A stretch of 36,515 nt of DNA from Armatimonadota bacterium (lineage in GTDB: Bacteria; Armatimonadota; Chthonomonadetes; Chthonomonadales; CAJBBX01). Below, in pieces: positions 16,812-27,300 of this stretch (the first letter of the stretch is position 1; the number at the start of each line of letters is the position of its first letter). A program made the translations under genes and the position numbers. The notes below the pieces were generated by a model. The model saw only the letters and a list, made by a program, of their open reading frames with translations, was not told where the DNA came from and made no database searches. Location of the stretch: positions 1 to 36,515 of the forward strand of contig JAPLCQ010000082.1 of the NCBI GenBank assembly GCA_026392115.1. The letters are read 5' to 3'.

Positions 16812-16828
16812 CGGGTTGCGGCAACCCG
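16812..16828. promoter_or_regulatory. perfect hairpin/operator-like palindrome upstream of UPF0175 gene
   Basis: CGGGTTG-CGG-CAACCCG is a 7-bp perfect inverted repeat with a 3-base centre. It lies between the GH42-like stop and the UPF0175 start on minus. It could be an autoregulatory operator of the old toxin-antitoxin pair or the end of the upstream transcript; there is no T-tract. Confidence 0.35.
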
Positions 16829-16864
16829 TATTCCCAGCGTACCCCCAAGCAACCCCCGCCCGCC

Positions 16865-18820
16865 TCACCGGGCCTTCAGCAGGATCGCCTCGATGGAGTG
16901 CGGGGGAAGGGTCAGCTCCTGCTCCATGGGGTCCGGGCGCAGGCGGCTGCGGGCCCAGTCGGCCGGGCGGAAGCGGATGCGCTTGGTGATCGCCTTGTCC
17001 GTCGGGTTGAAGTAGAGGATGCGGTCGGGCAGGAGGGTGGACTGCACGCCGTCGGCCACGCCGTCGATGAGCGGGGCCGAGGCGGCGCCGGGCACGAGGT
17101 CCCCGGCGTGGTGCGCCAGCCGCTCCACCGCCTCCATGAGCCGTTCACGGTTGCTGGGAGCCACGGGCAGCGAGACAACCGCACCCTTGCCCATGCGCCG
17201 CGCGCAGGATGCCCGTACGGCCGCCCAGTCCCATCCCTGAGCCCCTGGAGAGGCCATCGCGGGCTCCGGGCCGACCAGCCGCCGCCACGCGCTACGGTCG
17301 CCTTCTACGGTCTCGACGCCGCCCAGGCTGCAGGTGAGCAGAATGCCTCCCGCCCGCACCCAGACCTCCAGCTTGGCCAGCGTCCGGGCCTCCACCACGC
17401 GGCCCGCCACGTAGACCAGCGCCCGGTAGCGCCGCAGCGCACCGTCGGCGATGAGCGACTCGTCCACGACGTCGAAGTCGTACCGGTCGCGCCCCTGCTC
17501 GCCCAACAGGAAGACGTCCAGCGGGAAGTTGCCCTCGCCCGCGTTGAGCCTGTGCTCCGTGGTCGGGTGGAAGAGCGCCAGGTCGACGCGCGGACGCCCG
17601 CCGGTCATGTGCTCTTTGTACGTGACCAGCTTGGCCCGTGCGCGGTCCAGGTTGTCGGGGTACTCGAAGTAGACCTGCACGCCGTTTGAGATATCGCAGA
17701 AGAAGCGCGCGACCTCGGCGTCCGGCGGCACATCGCCCGGCGGCTCGGTGTAGAAGGGGCACCCGTAGAAGTGACACGCCGTGGATACGCGCTTGACGCC
17801 GTAGTAGGAGACGTTGCCGGGCGTCTGCAGGGCCAGGCCCGCCCTGGCGGCCATCTTGGGGATGGCGGTGTAGTCGTTGCCGAAGCAGGTCACCTCGGAG
17901 GCGTAGCCCACAGAGGCGACGAGCGGGTTGGTGGGGTAGATGGACCGGAGCAGCGTCGCCATGCGGGGCGTGAAGCGGATCCAGACGCCGTAGTACCAGT
18001 CGACAAAGTCGAGCCAGCGGCGGCGGTCCTGCGCGGAGCCGCTCTTACGGGCCTGCGCGGCCCCCTGACTGCCCTCCAGCGCCGGGTAGGCCACTGCATC
18101 CCACGTGGCGAATGCCGTGCCCCAGCGAGCGTTCAGCGCGGCCAGGCCACGGAACTTGCGGCGCATCTCGGCGCGGAAGTCCTCGCGGGCGTAGGGGTCG
18201 CCGCACCAGTAGCCGGCGTGGGCGTGCTTCTGGGGCACGAGCCACGAGGTCATGGCGGCGGGGTAGCCGATCTCGCCGTAGTCCGACGGGGTGGACATGC
18301 GAATCCAGCCCACGCGCTCTCCCATGGCCTGGCGCTGGCGCTTGTAGAACTCCCGGTAGATATCCCAGACATTGGGCGCCCAGGGCGAGAGCTGGAGCAG
18401 CTTCCCGCCATGCTCGGCGCACTGGTAGGGGACGAACTCGGGCCGCTGCAGATACCACTTCGGCGGGAAGTGGACCCAGGAGAAGGGCACGTAGCCCAGG
18501 CCAGCGTCGTGCAGGGCGTCGGCGTTGCCGCGGTAGAGCGAGAAGTCCCAGTTGCCCGGCGCCTGCTCCACCATGCACCACGACTGGTAGTCGCAGTCGG
18601 CGAAGACGCCGATCCGCTTGAGTTGCGCGATGCGCTGCGGCGTCGCCAGATCGGACGCCGGCCCGGCAAAGGTGCCCCAGTAGGACATGAACGGGTAGAC
18701 GCTCATGTTGCCGGTGTACCAGGGGATGCGGGTCTTGCCGATGGGCGGCGCGTCCTGTTGTGCGCCGGCGCAAGCCGCCAGGAGCGCAACAGCCGCGACG
18801 ATGAGGCAGGTTCTGTTCAT
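16865..18820 (-). CDS. GH42-like beta-galactosidase-type lipoprotein
   Basis: A 651-residue protein. I chose ATG 18820, since it gives a lipoprotein leader, MNRTCLIVAAVALLAACAGA, with lipobox LAAC and Cys17; the frame continues 19 codons upstream. No clear ribosome site is visible. Residues about 40-400 look like a GH42/GH-A barrel: GVFADCDYQSWCMVEQAPGN, FSWVHFPPKWYLQRPE, then RMSTPSDYGEIGYPAAM with candidate acid/base Glu183, and CPFYTEPPGDVPPD with candidate nucleophile Glu359. Residues about 405-560 (RVDLALFHPTTEH, VDESLIADGALRRYRALVYV, WVRAGGILLTCSLGG) form the glutamine-amidotransferase-like trimerisation domain of beta-galactosidases. A small C-terminal beta domain ends LPPHSIEAILLKAR. 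The catalytic assignments are guesses from motif position, and substrate is open. It is probably membrane-anchored and extracytoplasmic. Confidence 0.72.
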   Translation of the reverse strand: MNRTCLIVAAVALLAACAGAQQDAPPIGKTRIPWYTGNMSVYPFMSYWGTFAGPASDLATPQRIAQLKRIGVFADCDYQSWCMVEQAPGNWDFSLYRGNADALHDAGLGYVPFSWVHFPPKWYLQRPEFVPYQCAEHGGKLLQLSPWAPNVWDIYREFYKRQRQAMGERVGWIRMSTPSDYGEIGYPAAMTSWLVPQKHAHAGYWCGDPYAREDFRAEMRRKFRGLAALNARWGTAFATWDAVAYPALEGSQGAAQARKSGSAQDRRRWLDFVDWYYGVWIRFTPRMATLLRSIYPTNPLVASVGYASEVTCFGNDYTAIPKMAARAGLALQTPGNVSYYGVKRVSTACHFYGCPFYTEPPGDVPPDAEVARFFCDISNGVQVYFEYPDNLDRARAKLVTYKEHMTGGRPRVDLALFHPTTEHRLNAGEGNFPLDVFLLGEQGRDRYDFDVVDESLIADGALRRYRALVYVAGRVVEARTLAKLEVWVRAGGILLTCSLGGVETVEGDRSAWRRLVGPEPAMASPGAQGWDWAAVRASCARRMGKGAVVSLPVAPSNRERLMEAVERLAHHAGDLVPGAASAPLIDGVADGVQSTLLPDRILYFNPTDKAITKRIRFRPADWARSRLRPDPMEQELTLPPHSIEAILLKAR

Positions 18821-19078
18821 ACCGCGTAGGTTCGGCGGATGCGACGGCGTTCCCTGCCCGCAGGCGCCGAGCCCCATGCACCCGGAAAGCGATGCTCACG
18901 GCTCGGGCGGCAAGAAACCACAAACGCACCAGCGACGGAGGCGCGTTGCGGAGCACCTTCCGAGTCCTGTTACCAGTCTGCCTATCATGGCGTCACCTTG
19001 CTGCAGTAGTCGCTGACGCTCGCAGACGCCGCACCTCGCCAAGCCTGACCTTGTGATCGCCCGATGACCCACCTGCCG

Positions 19079-19100
19079 CGACCGCCCCAGGTGGCGGTCG
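19079..19100. promoter_or_regulatory. 8-bp perfect inverted repeat in a 475-base gene-free spacer
   Basis: CGACCGCC (19079-19086) pairs with GGCGGTCG (19093-19100) around a 6-base loop. An overlapping second pair, CCACCTG (19069-19075) with CAGGTGG (19088-19094), could form an alternative fold. The spacer 18821-19295 between the GH42-like and kinase starts shows no other gene or RNA that I can support. It could be an operator or leader hairpin for the kinase pair. Confidence 0.35.
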
Positions 19101-19154
19101 ACAGGCTCCGAGCATAGGGTGGCAGCATGTGAGTGTGCGGTTGGGGATCGTCCA

Positions 19155-19163
19155 TGGTACTAT
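19155..19163 (+). promoter_or_regulatory. candidate extended -10 promoter for the kinase pair
   Basis: TGG-TACTAT matches the extended -10 pattern (TGn plus a TATAAT-like hexamer), about 130 bases before the first kinase start. There is no good -35 at the expected distance, which extended -10 promoters tolerate. Confidence 0.3.
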
Positions 19164-19295
19164 CAGATTGCGCGTGCTGGTCATGCCACGCAGTGCGCTA
19201 CAGCATCCATATGCCTGCTTCCGCCGAGTGCCCAGCCGTGCCAGTATGGCGGTAGTGCCGCCCAGAATCAGATCTCGGGAGAGGTGGCAACAGGT

Positions 19296-21101
19296 ATGAC
19301 GGTTCCGCAGCGCCTGCGTCTGCTCGTGCCGGCGCTCCTTCGGCATGTGAGCATGGCTGCAGCGGCGGTTGTGGCTGCGAGCCTGATGCGCGGCGTGCTC
19401 CTGTCTGCGCTCGGCCCTCGCATCGCGTGGGTAACCTTCTATCCTGCGGTTACGCTCGCCGCACTATATGGCGGTCTTGTCACCGGCATGCTGGCGGCCC
19501 TGGGCTCCTGTCTCGCCGTTGTATACGCTTGGCCGCTGCTCTGTGCGGTTCCGTTCGTCAAGGATTCGGCCGACTGGCTTGGTCTATTCGCATTCGTGTT
19601 TAACTGCCTCCTGATCAGTGGCGTTGCCGAAGCCTCTCGGCGTGCGCGACTGCAAGCTGAGCACGCCCGGACCGCTGCCGAGCACGCGAACAAGGCCAAG
19701 AGCGTGTTCTTGGCGACGATGAGCCACGAGCTTCGCACCCCACTCAACGCAATCCTGGGCTTCTCAAGCCTGATGCGAGACGACACGACGATGCTTGGTG
19801 AGCACCGCGAGATGCTCAGCACCATCAACCGTAGCGGCGAGCATCTGCTGAAGCTAATCGACGATGTTCTGGACATGGCCCGGGTGGAGTCAGGCAAGGT
19901 GACCATCAGCCACTCGCCGTTCTGCCTCACCGGAATGCTGGGGGACCTCGTGCACCTGATGTCTGTGCGAGCCGAAGCAAAGGGTCTCACCCTCCGCATG
20001 CAGACGGCGTCTGATGTGCCGGAATGGGTGTCATCGGACGAGGCCAGGATCAGACAGGTTCTTACCAACCTGCTGGGCAACGCCATTAGGTACACGGATC
20101 AGGGCGGTATCGACTTGCGTGTGCGGATGGACGCTCAGAGCGGTGCTGCTCCGTTGCCGATGTTGGTGATTGAGGTGGCCGATACCGGCCCGGGGATCGC
20201 AGCCGGCGACACTGAGCGGGTGTTTCAGGCGTTCGTGCAGGTGGGTACGACAGCAGGGCAGCAGGGCACGGGACTGGGCCTGGCTATCACGCGTCAGCTT
20301 GTGAATGCGCTGGGAGGGGGCATTGAGCTTGAGAGCATTGTTGGCCGGGGCGCCCTCTTCCGTGTGAGATTGCCCGTTGCGCCAGCGGAGCCGGACGTGG
20401 AGGGCGTGTCCGACTCCACGGAAGGTGGCACGCTACGGCTGGCGCCGGGCACGCCGGAGGTGCGTGTGCTGATCGCTGACGATAACGTTGATAACCGCCT
20501 GCTGCTGAAGCGGATAGTAGAGCGAGCCGGCTTCACTGCTCAGGTGGCGCACAACGGTGTCGAGGCTGTGAAGCTGTTCGAGGCATGGCGTCCGGCGTTC
20601 ATCTGGATGGACTGCCGGATGCCGATCATGGATGGTCTTGAGGCTGCGCGCCGCATACGCAGCAGTGCCGGGGGCGATGAGCCGAAGATCGTGGCTCTGA
20701 CGGCATCCGTGTTTAAGGAGGAGCACCAGAATGTCCTGGCGGCCGGAATGGATGACCTGGTGCGCAAGCCCGCAAAGCCTGAAGCGATCTTGGCCTGCAT
20801 GTGCCGTTTGCTAGGGCTTTCGTATGTGAGCGTGTTGTCCGCTACAGCACCAAGGCAACAGCCGACCGGTCCGCTCGACGCGGTGTCGCTACTCCGGCTG
20901 CCAGCCTCGGTACGCGCAGACTTGGCGGCGGCGTTGGTAACGCTGGATCGTCAGACCGTGGCGGCGGCGGTTGCCTCGGCGTGCGTAGCTGATGCCACGT
21001 TGGGGCAGATACTACGATCTTACACTGATCGTCTGCGCTATTCCGAGGTACGTCAGGCGCTTCAGGTTGCGGAGTCCGCAACCGAGATGAGGGAGCATTG
21101 A
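19296..21101 (+). CDS. membrane hybrid histidine kinase with DUF4118 sensor and receiver domain
   Basis: A 601-residue kinase from ATG 19296; the frame runs 59 codons further up but those residues are low-quality. Order: DUF4118 membrane segment (about 15-118, KdpD-like, with AWVTFYPAVTLAALYGGLVT); HisKA with phospho-acceptor His144 in TMSHELRTPLNAILG; HATPase_c with N-box NLLGNAIRY, VADTGPG and QGTGLGLA; receiver with IADDN, phospho-acceptor Asp439 (WMDCRMPIMDG) and Lys491. A C-terminal tail of about 95 residues resembles the end of similar hybrids but has no clear Hpt histidine. It autophosphorylates and passes phosphate within a relay at the inner membrane. Its stop overlaps the next kinase's start (TTGA), so the two are translationally coupled. 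Codon use is less GC3-biased than in the sugar genes. Confidence 0.9.
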   Translation: MTVPQRLRLLVPALLRHVSMAAAAVVAASLMRGVLLSALGPRIAWVTFYPAVTLAALYGGLVTGMLAALGSCLAVVYAWPLLCAVPFVKDSADWLGLFAFVFNCLLISGVAEASRRARLQAEHARTAAEHANKAKSVFLATMSHELRTPLNAILGFSSLMRDDTTMLGEHREMLSTINRSGEHLLKLIDDVLDMARVESGKVTISHSPFCLTGMLGDLVHLMSVRAEAKGLTLRMQTASDVPEWVSSDEARIRQVLTNLLGNAIRYTDQGGIDLRVRMDAQSGAAPLPMLVIEVADTGPGIAAGDTERVFQAFVQVGTTAGQQGTGLGLAITRQLVNALGGGIELESIVGRGALFRVRLPVAPAEPDVEGVSDSTEGGTLRLAPGTPEVRVLIADDNVDNRLLLKRIVERAGFTAQVAHNGVEAVKLFEAWRPAFIWMDCRMPIMDGLEAARRIRSSAGGDEPKIVALTASVFKEEHQNVLAAGMDDLVRKPAKPEAILACMCRLLGLSYVSVLSATAPRQQPTGPLDAVSLLRLPASVRADLAAALVTLDRQTVAAAVASACVADATLGQILRSYTDRLRYSEVRQALQVAESATEMREH

Positions 21102-24100
21102 GCGATCACGCAACAATCCTGCTCGTAGACGATGTGCCGGAATCCCTTTCGGCCCTTGCTGAGATACTCGGCGCCGCAGGCTTCGTCGTCCTACCTGCGG
21201 ACAGCGGGGAACTAGCGCTGGCCTCGGTGGCTGCCCGGCCTCCGGACTTGGTGCTTCTCGACATCCGGATGCCTGGAATGGATGGATTCGAAGTATGCCG
21301 TCGGCTGAAGTCAGATGCCGCAACGGCTGAGATTCCGGTGATCTTCCTTTCTGCCGGAACCGACCTATCAGACCGCGTCGGTGCCTTCGAGGTGGGCGCG
21401 GTCGATTACGTCTCCAAACCCGTCCAGCCGATCGAGTGCCTAGCCAGAGTGCGAACGCACATTGCGCTCAGTCAGACCACGAAGCTCCTTCGGCAACGCG
21501 CCCTTGAGCTTGAGCGTGCACAGGCAGAGACTTCCGCCAGCGAGGAGCGGTATCGAACGACTCTGGTAGGCATCGGCGATGCGGTAATAAGCACCGATGC
21601 GGACGGCCGGATCGACCTCATTAACCCCGTGGCAGAAGCGATGACGGGCTGGTCGGTGGATGAGGCGCGCGGGCGACCGCTGCAGGATGTGTTCCGCGTT
21701 GTGAACGAGGTGACACGCGTCCCGGTGGTGGATCCAGTGACCATCGTGCTCCGTGAGAACGCCGTTGTGGGCCTGGCGAACCATTCGGTGCTGATAGCAC
21801 GGGATGGTACTGAAAGGCCGATCGCTGACAGCGGTGCGCCGACACATGGAAGTGATGGGCAGATCACCGGTGTGGTGCTGGTCTTTCGCGATCAGAGCGT
21901 CGAACGGACTGCAAGCGAGGCCCTATACCGATCAAATGCGCATCTCCATCGTGCACAGAGCATCGGGAGCGTTGGGAGCTGGACATGGCATACCGAGGCC
22001 GATCGGCTAGAGTGGTCGGACCAGATGTACCGGCTGTTCGGCATTGACCGTGAGGGGTTTGATGGCAACCTTGCCACGGTGATCGCCCAGGCCATACATC
22101 CAGACGACAGGGCCATCGTGGAGGAGGCCAACCGATCCGTCGTCGATGCGGCGGTACCCCGTGCATGCGAGTACAGGATCGTACTGCCAGATGGTACGGT
22201 GCGCACGGTGTGGGCGGAGGCCGAAGCACTGGAACTCGATGCGGCGGGGAAGCCGGTCCGCCTGACAGGTATCGTTCAGGACATCACCGCTCGCAAGCTC
22301 GCGGACGCCGCACTGGCAGCACGCTCGCAACAACAATCGGCTCTCGCCGATATCAGCCGTGCGGCGCTTCTCTGCGCGGATATCCAGGGCGTTCTAGACA
22401 TGGCCGTCACGCGCGTAGCCTCAGTGCTTGGCGTCGAGATGGCGAAAGTGCTGGAGATGCAGGCCGACGGAGCGGCGCTGCTTCTGCGTGCTGGTGTGGG
22501 ATGGCACGACGGTCTAGTTGGTTCGGTAGCCATCGGCGTGGGCGAAGAATCGCAGGCAGCATTTACGCTGGCCGGCTGTGAGCCCGTTGTGGTCACCGAT
22601 CTCGCCACCGAAACACGTTTCCGTGGTCCTGATCTCCTTCTGGACCACCATGTAGTCAGCGGCGTGAGCGTCGTGGTGGGCAGCGACGACACCCCGTACG
22701 GAGTGCTGGGCGCCCACACTACGCAGCGACGTGCTTTCACATCCGATGATGTCGGGTTCGTGCAGACCGTCGCCAACATTCTTGGGGAAGCTTTCTCCTC
22801 CGCCAGAGCGCGAGCCGCTCTCGCCCAGACAGCAATCGAGTGGCAGCAGACCTTCGATGCGACCAGTAGCGCGATCTGGATCCTGGACCAGGACCAGCGC
22901 ATCATCCGGAGTAACCGAGCGGCTGAAGCCTATTTCGGCCAGCCATGCGAACGGATGCTGGGCCTGCACTGCTGGGAGATCGCTCACGGTACGACGGCAC
23001 CGGTCTGTGAGTGCCCGGCGCTCCGGGCATTCCGGACGATGCAGCGCGAGTCAATAGAGATGCCGATCGGTGACAGGTGGGTCGATGTGACGGTGGATCC
23101 CTTCCAGAATGCCGATGGGCTTTGTGCGGGTGCGGTGCACACTGTTCGCGACATCACGGAGCGCAAGGAAGCCGACGCGGAACGCGAGCGACTGCTCGGC
23201 CAACTCGCCCAGGCGCAACGCACCGAGGCCGTAGGTCGGCTGGCCGGGGGGGTAGCGCACGACTTCAACAATATGCTCATGGCGGTGCTCAACTACACTG
23301 AGCTAGCCCGAGATTGTGTGGAGCCAGACCATCCGGTAATGGAGTGCTTGGACGAGATCGAGAGTGTCTCGCAACGGTCCGCCAACCTCACGCGACAGCT
23401 TCTGGCGTTTGCACGCCGGCAGACCATCGCGCCCACGGTGCTAGACTTGAACACGGAGATCGGCAGCATGCTCAAGATGCTTCGTCGGCTCATCGGCGAG
23501 CATATTGACCTGGTCTGGAAGCCTGCTCAGGACCTTTGGCCAGTGAAGGCTGACCCGTCACAGATCGACCAGGTGCTGGCCAACCTTAGCGTCAACGCCC
23601 GCGACGCCATGCCCGGAACGGGCACGCTGACCGTAGAGACCGCCAACATCACGGCTGATGCAGCTTGCAGCCTGCTGACCAGTGACGCCCTCCCGGGCGA
23701 CTATGTCATGGTGTCGGTGAACGATACCGGGCATGGCATAGATGCTGACACCATGCAGCACATTTTTGAACCTTTCTATACTACCAAAGCGTTCGGCGAA
23801 GGCACGGGTTTAGGGCTGGCAACTGTGTTCGGGATCATCCAGCAGAATGCCGGATTTGTGAATGTGACCAGCGAGCCCGGCCGGGGCACTGCATTTAGGA
23901 TCTACCTGCCGAAGTCGGCCGCAATACCACCAGCCGTGGCTCCGGCGCCGGGCGCAACTCAACAGCCGGGTAGCGGTGAGACGATTCTGCTTGTCGAGGA
24001 TGAGCGAGCTATCAGGGTCTCGACCGAACGACTGCTCGAGCGGCTCGGGTACCGCGTCCTCGCCGCCGGCGCGCCAGCGGAAGCCCTCCTACTTGCACAG

Positions 24101-24352
24101 GAGTGGCACCAGACAATCGACCTGCTCCTCACCGATGTCGTAATGCCGGAGATGAGCGGACGCGAGCTCGCGACGCGCCTGCTGGAGTTGCGACCGGGCC
24201 TCAGATGCCTATACATGTCCGGCTACACGGCCAGTGTGATCGCCCAACACGGCGTGCTCGACGAGGGCGTGCGGTTCCTATCCAAGCCATTCACGCGCGA
24301 CGCCTTGGCCCGAGGCGTGCGGGCAGCGCTTGACGACACGCCGCCCGTGTAG
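21098..24352 (+). CDS. soluble multi-PAS/GAF hybrid histidine kinase, receiver at both ends
   Basis: A 1084-residue cytoplasmic sensor; no membrane segment is seen. TTG 21098 overlaps the previous stop by 4 bases and has GGGAG just upstream. Order: REC1 (5-122, Asp55 in LLDIRMPGMDG, Lys107); PAS1 (about 150-270); PAS2 with PAC (about 285-398, WSDQMYRLFGI); GAF (about 415-570); PAS3 (about 580-690, including a cysteine-rich HCWEIAHGTTAPVCECP); HisKA with His721 in GGVAHDFNNMLMAVLNYTEL; HATPase_c with NARDAMP, NDTGHGID and GEGTGLGLATV; REC2 (963-1075, Asp1013 in LTDVVMPEMSG, Lys1063). The N-terminal receiver suggests it accepts phosphate from the DUF4118 kinase just upstream, which would make a two-step relay. 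No DNA-binding output is present, so a regulator is missing from the window. Confidence 0.92.
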   Translation: MSDHATILLVDDVPESLSALAEILGAAGFVVLPADSGELALASVAARPPDLVLLDIRMPGMDGFEVCRRLKSDAATAEIPVIFLSAGTDLSDRVGAFEVGAVDYVSKPVQPIECLARVRTHIALSQTTKLLRQRALELERAQAETSASEERYRTTLVGIGDAVISTDADGRIDLINPVAEAMTGWSVDEARGRPLQDVFRVVNEVTRVPVVDPVTIVLRENAVVGLANHSVLIARDGTERPIADSGAPTHGSDGQITGVVLVFRDQSVERTASEALYRSNAHLHRAQSIGSVGSWTWHTEADRLEWSDQMYRLFGIDREGFDGNLATVIAQAIHPDDRAIVEEANRSVVDAAVPRACEYRIVLPDGTVRTVWAEAEALELDAAGKPVRLTGIVQDITARKLADAALAARSQQQSALADISRAALLCADIQGVLDMAVTRVASVLGVEMAKVLEMQADGAALLLRAGVGWHDGLVGSVAIGVGEESQAAFTLAGCEPVVVTDLATETRFRGPDLLLDHHVVSGVSVVVGSDDTPYGVLGAHTTQRRAFTSDDVGFVQTVANILGEAFSSARARAALAQTAIEWQQTFDATSSAIWILDQDQRIIRSNRAAEAYFGQPCERMLGLHCWEIAHGTTAPVCECPALRAFRTMQRESIEMPIGDRWVDVTVDPFQNADGLCAGAVHTVRDITERKEADAERERLLGQLAQAQRTEAVGRLAGGVAHDFNNMLMAVLNYTELARDCVEPDHPVMECLDEIESVSQRSANLTRQLLAFARRQTIAPTVLDLNTEIGSMLKMLRRLIGEHIDLVWKPAQDLWPVKADPSQIDQVLANLSVNARDAMPGTGTLTVETANITADAACSLLTSDALPGDYVMVSVNDTGHGIDADTMQHIFEPFYTTKAFGEGTGLGLATVFGIIQQNAGFVNVTSEPGRGTAFRIYLPKSAAIPPAVAPAPGATQQPGSGETILLVEDERAIRVSTERLLERLGYRVLAAGAPAEALLLAQEWHQTIDLLLTDVVMPEMSGRELATRLLELRPGLRCLYMSGYTASVIAQHGVLDEGVRFLSKPFTRDALARGVRAALDDTPPV

Positions 24353-24353
24353 C

Positions 24354-24384
24354 GCGCCTCCGACCAATCAGAGTGGTCAGGCGC
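24354..24384. terminator. hairpin at the convergent ends of two kinase genes
   Basis: GCGCCT-cc-GACCA, a 7-base loop, then TGGTC-AGGCGC: stems of 5 and 6 bp interrupted by a 2-base bulge. It lies directly after the plus-strand kinase stop and overlaps the minus-strand kinase stop, the right place for a bidirectional terminator. Confidence 0.5.
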
Positions 24385-27300
24385 CGGTAGTCTGTTTGCC
24401 GAGCCACTTCTGGATCACTGCATACAGGTCATCTGACTTAACAGGCTTGCTGACATAGTCGTCCATACCGGCCTCGAGGCATGCCTCACGGTCGCCCTGC
24501 ATGGCCGCCGCGGTCATGGCGACAATCGGTATCGTATGGTCCAATCCCTGTGACTTAGGGTCGCGAATTCTGCGAGCGGCCTCGAACCCATCCATCTCAG
24601 GCATCTGGCAATCCATGAGAACGAGGCCGTACGGTACGGCGCGAAGGGCTGACAATGCCTCGAACCCGTTGGCCACGGCATCCGCTTGGAAGCCAAGCTT
24701 TCGCAGCACCATCAGTGCCACCAACTGATTTGTCGGGTTGTCCTCGGCGACCAGTATCCGGGCGACGGGGCCGGCATCGATCGCCCTTGTTCGGCCGACG
24801 ACGGGGCCTGCGCTCTTCTCGTGCGACTCCCGCTGGTCAAGGACATCAAGAAGGCACGTTTTGAGTACAGACTGCCGCACGGGTTTCGTCATGCATCGGG
24901 CCACGCCATAGGCGGCAAGGCGAACTGCAGCGCCACCGTCGGCCATAGACGTCAGCATCACGAGTAGCGTGGCCCGGATTGCAGCGCTCTGCGATATGGC
25001 TGCTGCCAACTGCTCTCCGTCCATGCCCGGCATGTGCATGTCGAGTAGCGCCATTCGGAAGGGCCTTCCTGCTGCGGCAGCCTCATGCAATATCTGCAGC
25101 GCACCTTCGCCGTCCTTGGCCGAGGCCTGCTCGCATCCCCAGGTTCGGAGCAGCGTGGTCACGAGTAGCAGGTTCACATCGTTATCGTCAACCACGAGCA
25201 CGCGCACACCTTCAAGGGCCATCGACGACATTGCGGCATGGTCCTTCCGAGAGGCATCCTTGCCCAGAACGGCGGTGAACCAGAAGGTAGAGCCTCTGTT
25301 CGGCTCACTCTCGACCCCGATCGAGCCACCCATCAGTTCCGCGAGCTGCTTGCTGATGGCGAGGCCCAATCCGGTGCCGCCGTACTTGCGCGTCGTGGAG
25401 CCGTCGGCTTGGGTGAATGCAGCAAAAAGTATCGGTAGCTTATTGGGCGCAACACCGATGCCTGTGTCGGTCACGGAGAAGCGAACCGTGATAGACCGTT
25501 CATCCTCGGACGCCACCGATGCATGCAACGTAACGCTACCTGTATCGGTGAACTTCACAGCATTGGCACAGAGATTGACGGCGATCTGGCGAAGCCTGCC
25601 CGCATCGCCGCGGACCCACTCCGGCACATTAGCGTCCACCATGCAAACAATGTCTAGGCCCTTCTGCTGCGCCTTGACTGCCAGGATCTCTACCGCGTCC
25701 TCAAGGGTGGTACGCAGGTCGAAGCTCAGCACCTCGAGCTCAAGCTTGCCCGCCTCGATCTTCGAGAAGTCGAGGATATCGTTGATGAGTGCCAGCAGCG
25801 TGTCGCCGCTGGAGCGAACGATCTGGGTGTACTGCCGCTGATCCGGAGTGAGCTCGGTATCGAGTAGCAGGCCCGTCATGCCGATGATGCCATTCATGGG
25901 GGTCCGAATCTCGTGGCTCATGTTGGCAAGGAACTCGCTCTTCGCGCGACTAGCTTGGCTCGCCTGTTCGGCCAGAGCTTTGGCCTCCTCAGAAGCCCGT
26001 GCGAGGCGAGAGTTGGCCTCGATGAGCTGCCTCTCAGCACGGAGACGCTCGGTGATGTCGCTTAGGATGCCAACGGCGTGCCAGCCGCCGTCCAAGTAGA
26101 TCGCCGACAGTGATAGACGGATATCGATCTCAAGGCCGTCCTTGCGGATGGCCGCCAGATCCAGCGTTCGACCGACTGCGGCGCCTTCACCGGTCTTGAG
26201 GAACTCTGGGTAGGCGGCCTCGTGTGCCGGTCGAAAGCGCTCCGGCGTCAACAACGCATGGAGGGAACGGCCAAGAGCCTCGCCGGCTGTGTATCCGAGT
26301 ACACGCTCCGCAGCGGGATTCCAGTAGCTGATGCAGCCCTGAGGGTCCATCATCAGGATGGCTTCCTGGGCCGATCCCGTGATCGCCCGTGTTCGGCTCT
26401 CACTTTCGCGCAGTTCGGCGATCAGGGCATCCAGGCGGGATTCGGCTTGGCCGGTCACAGACCAGAGCAGCAGTAGCACGCCGCCGAGGACCACCAGCGC
26501 CGTGGCGAGGCTCATGGCAAGCGAGGCGCGTGCCGCATGCGCCTGCACAGTCATGTCTCGCAGCACGATCAGGTCGGCGACCACGCGGTCGGCTCCGTCG
26601 TGGACCCCGATAGCGCCGCATGCCACCTGGCGACCGCTCGAATCCGTCTGCAGGCTGGGCACGAGCGTGTCCCGTGAATGGTGCCCGGAGAACCAGCGAG
26701 ACAGACCGGGCGGCAGGGCAACGGCAGAGGGACTGATCACCGCGAAGTCTGGGAACTCGCTCCAGCGCTGGTCGGCCCGCAGTGCGCGCCGGACTGACTC
26801 GACAGCCTCCCGCGGCAGGTTTCGTTTCCTGAGCGCGATCAGCAGGTCCGCCTGCAAGTCCCTGGCCAGGTGGTTCAGTGTCTGGTCCAGCTGCAGGCCT
26901 ACCTCGATGCTTCCCAATCGCGTATCGGCATCGAAGCACGGGCGCACATACCTGAACGTGATCGCGCCGAACGTACCGGGCTCAACGCCCCAAGCATCCT
27001 CGCCGGTTCGCTGCGCAGTGAGAAGCGTCGATCGATCGATCCGGTCACCACGTCGCGCCGGATCGTGGGCTCGGAAAATGGCAACGCGGTCTGGATCGAT
27101 CAACGTAAGATGCGTCACACCGTACTCGGCCTTGAGACGCCGCCACAGACCGTTGGCCCGCCCGGACAGCGCCGGCAGGTCGCGGCGTCTCCATGCCGTC
27201 AGTAGCCCCGCATCTTGCGCCAGGCGATCGGCATGCGCCCTTAGGAGTAGTGCCCGGCTAGCGATGCCCCGAGTCCAGACATCCTGGGCGTGCTGCCTGA

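Noticed and set aside
18821-19295. tRNA, small RNA gene or insertion-sequence end in the spacer
   Set aside because: No cloverleaf, no transposase fragment and no terminal inverted repeat pair could be found by eye.
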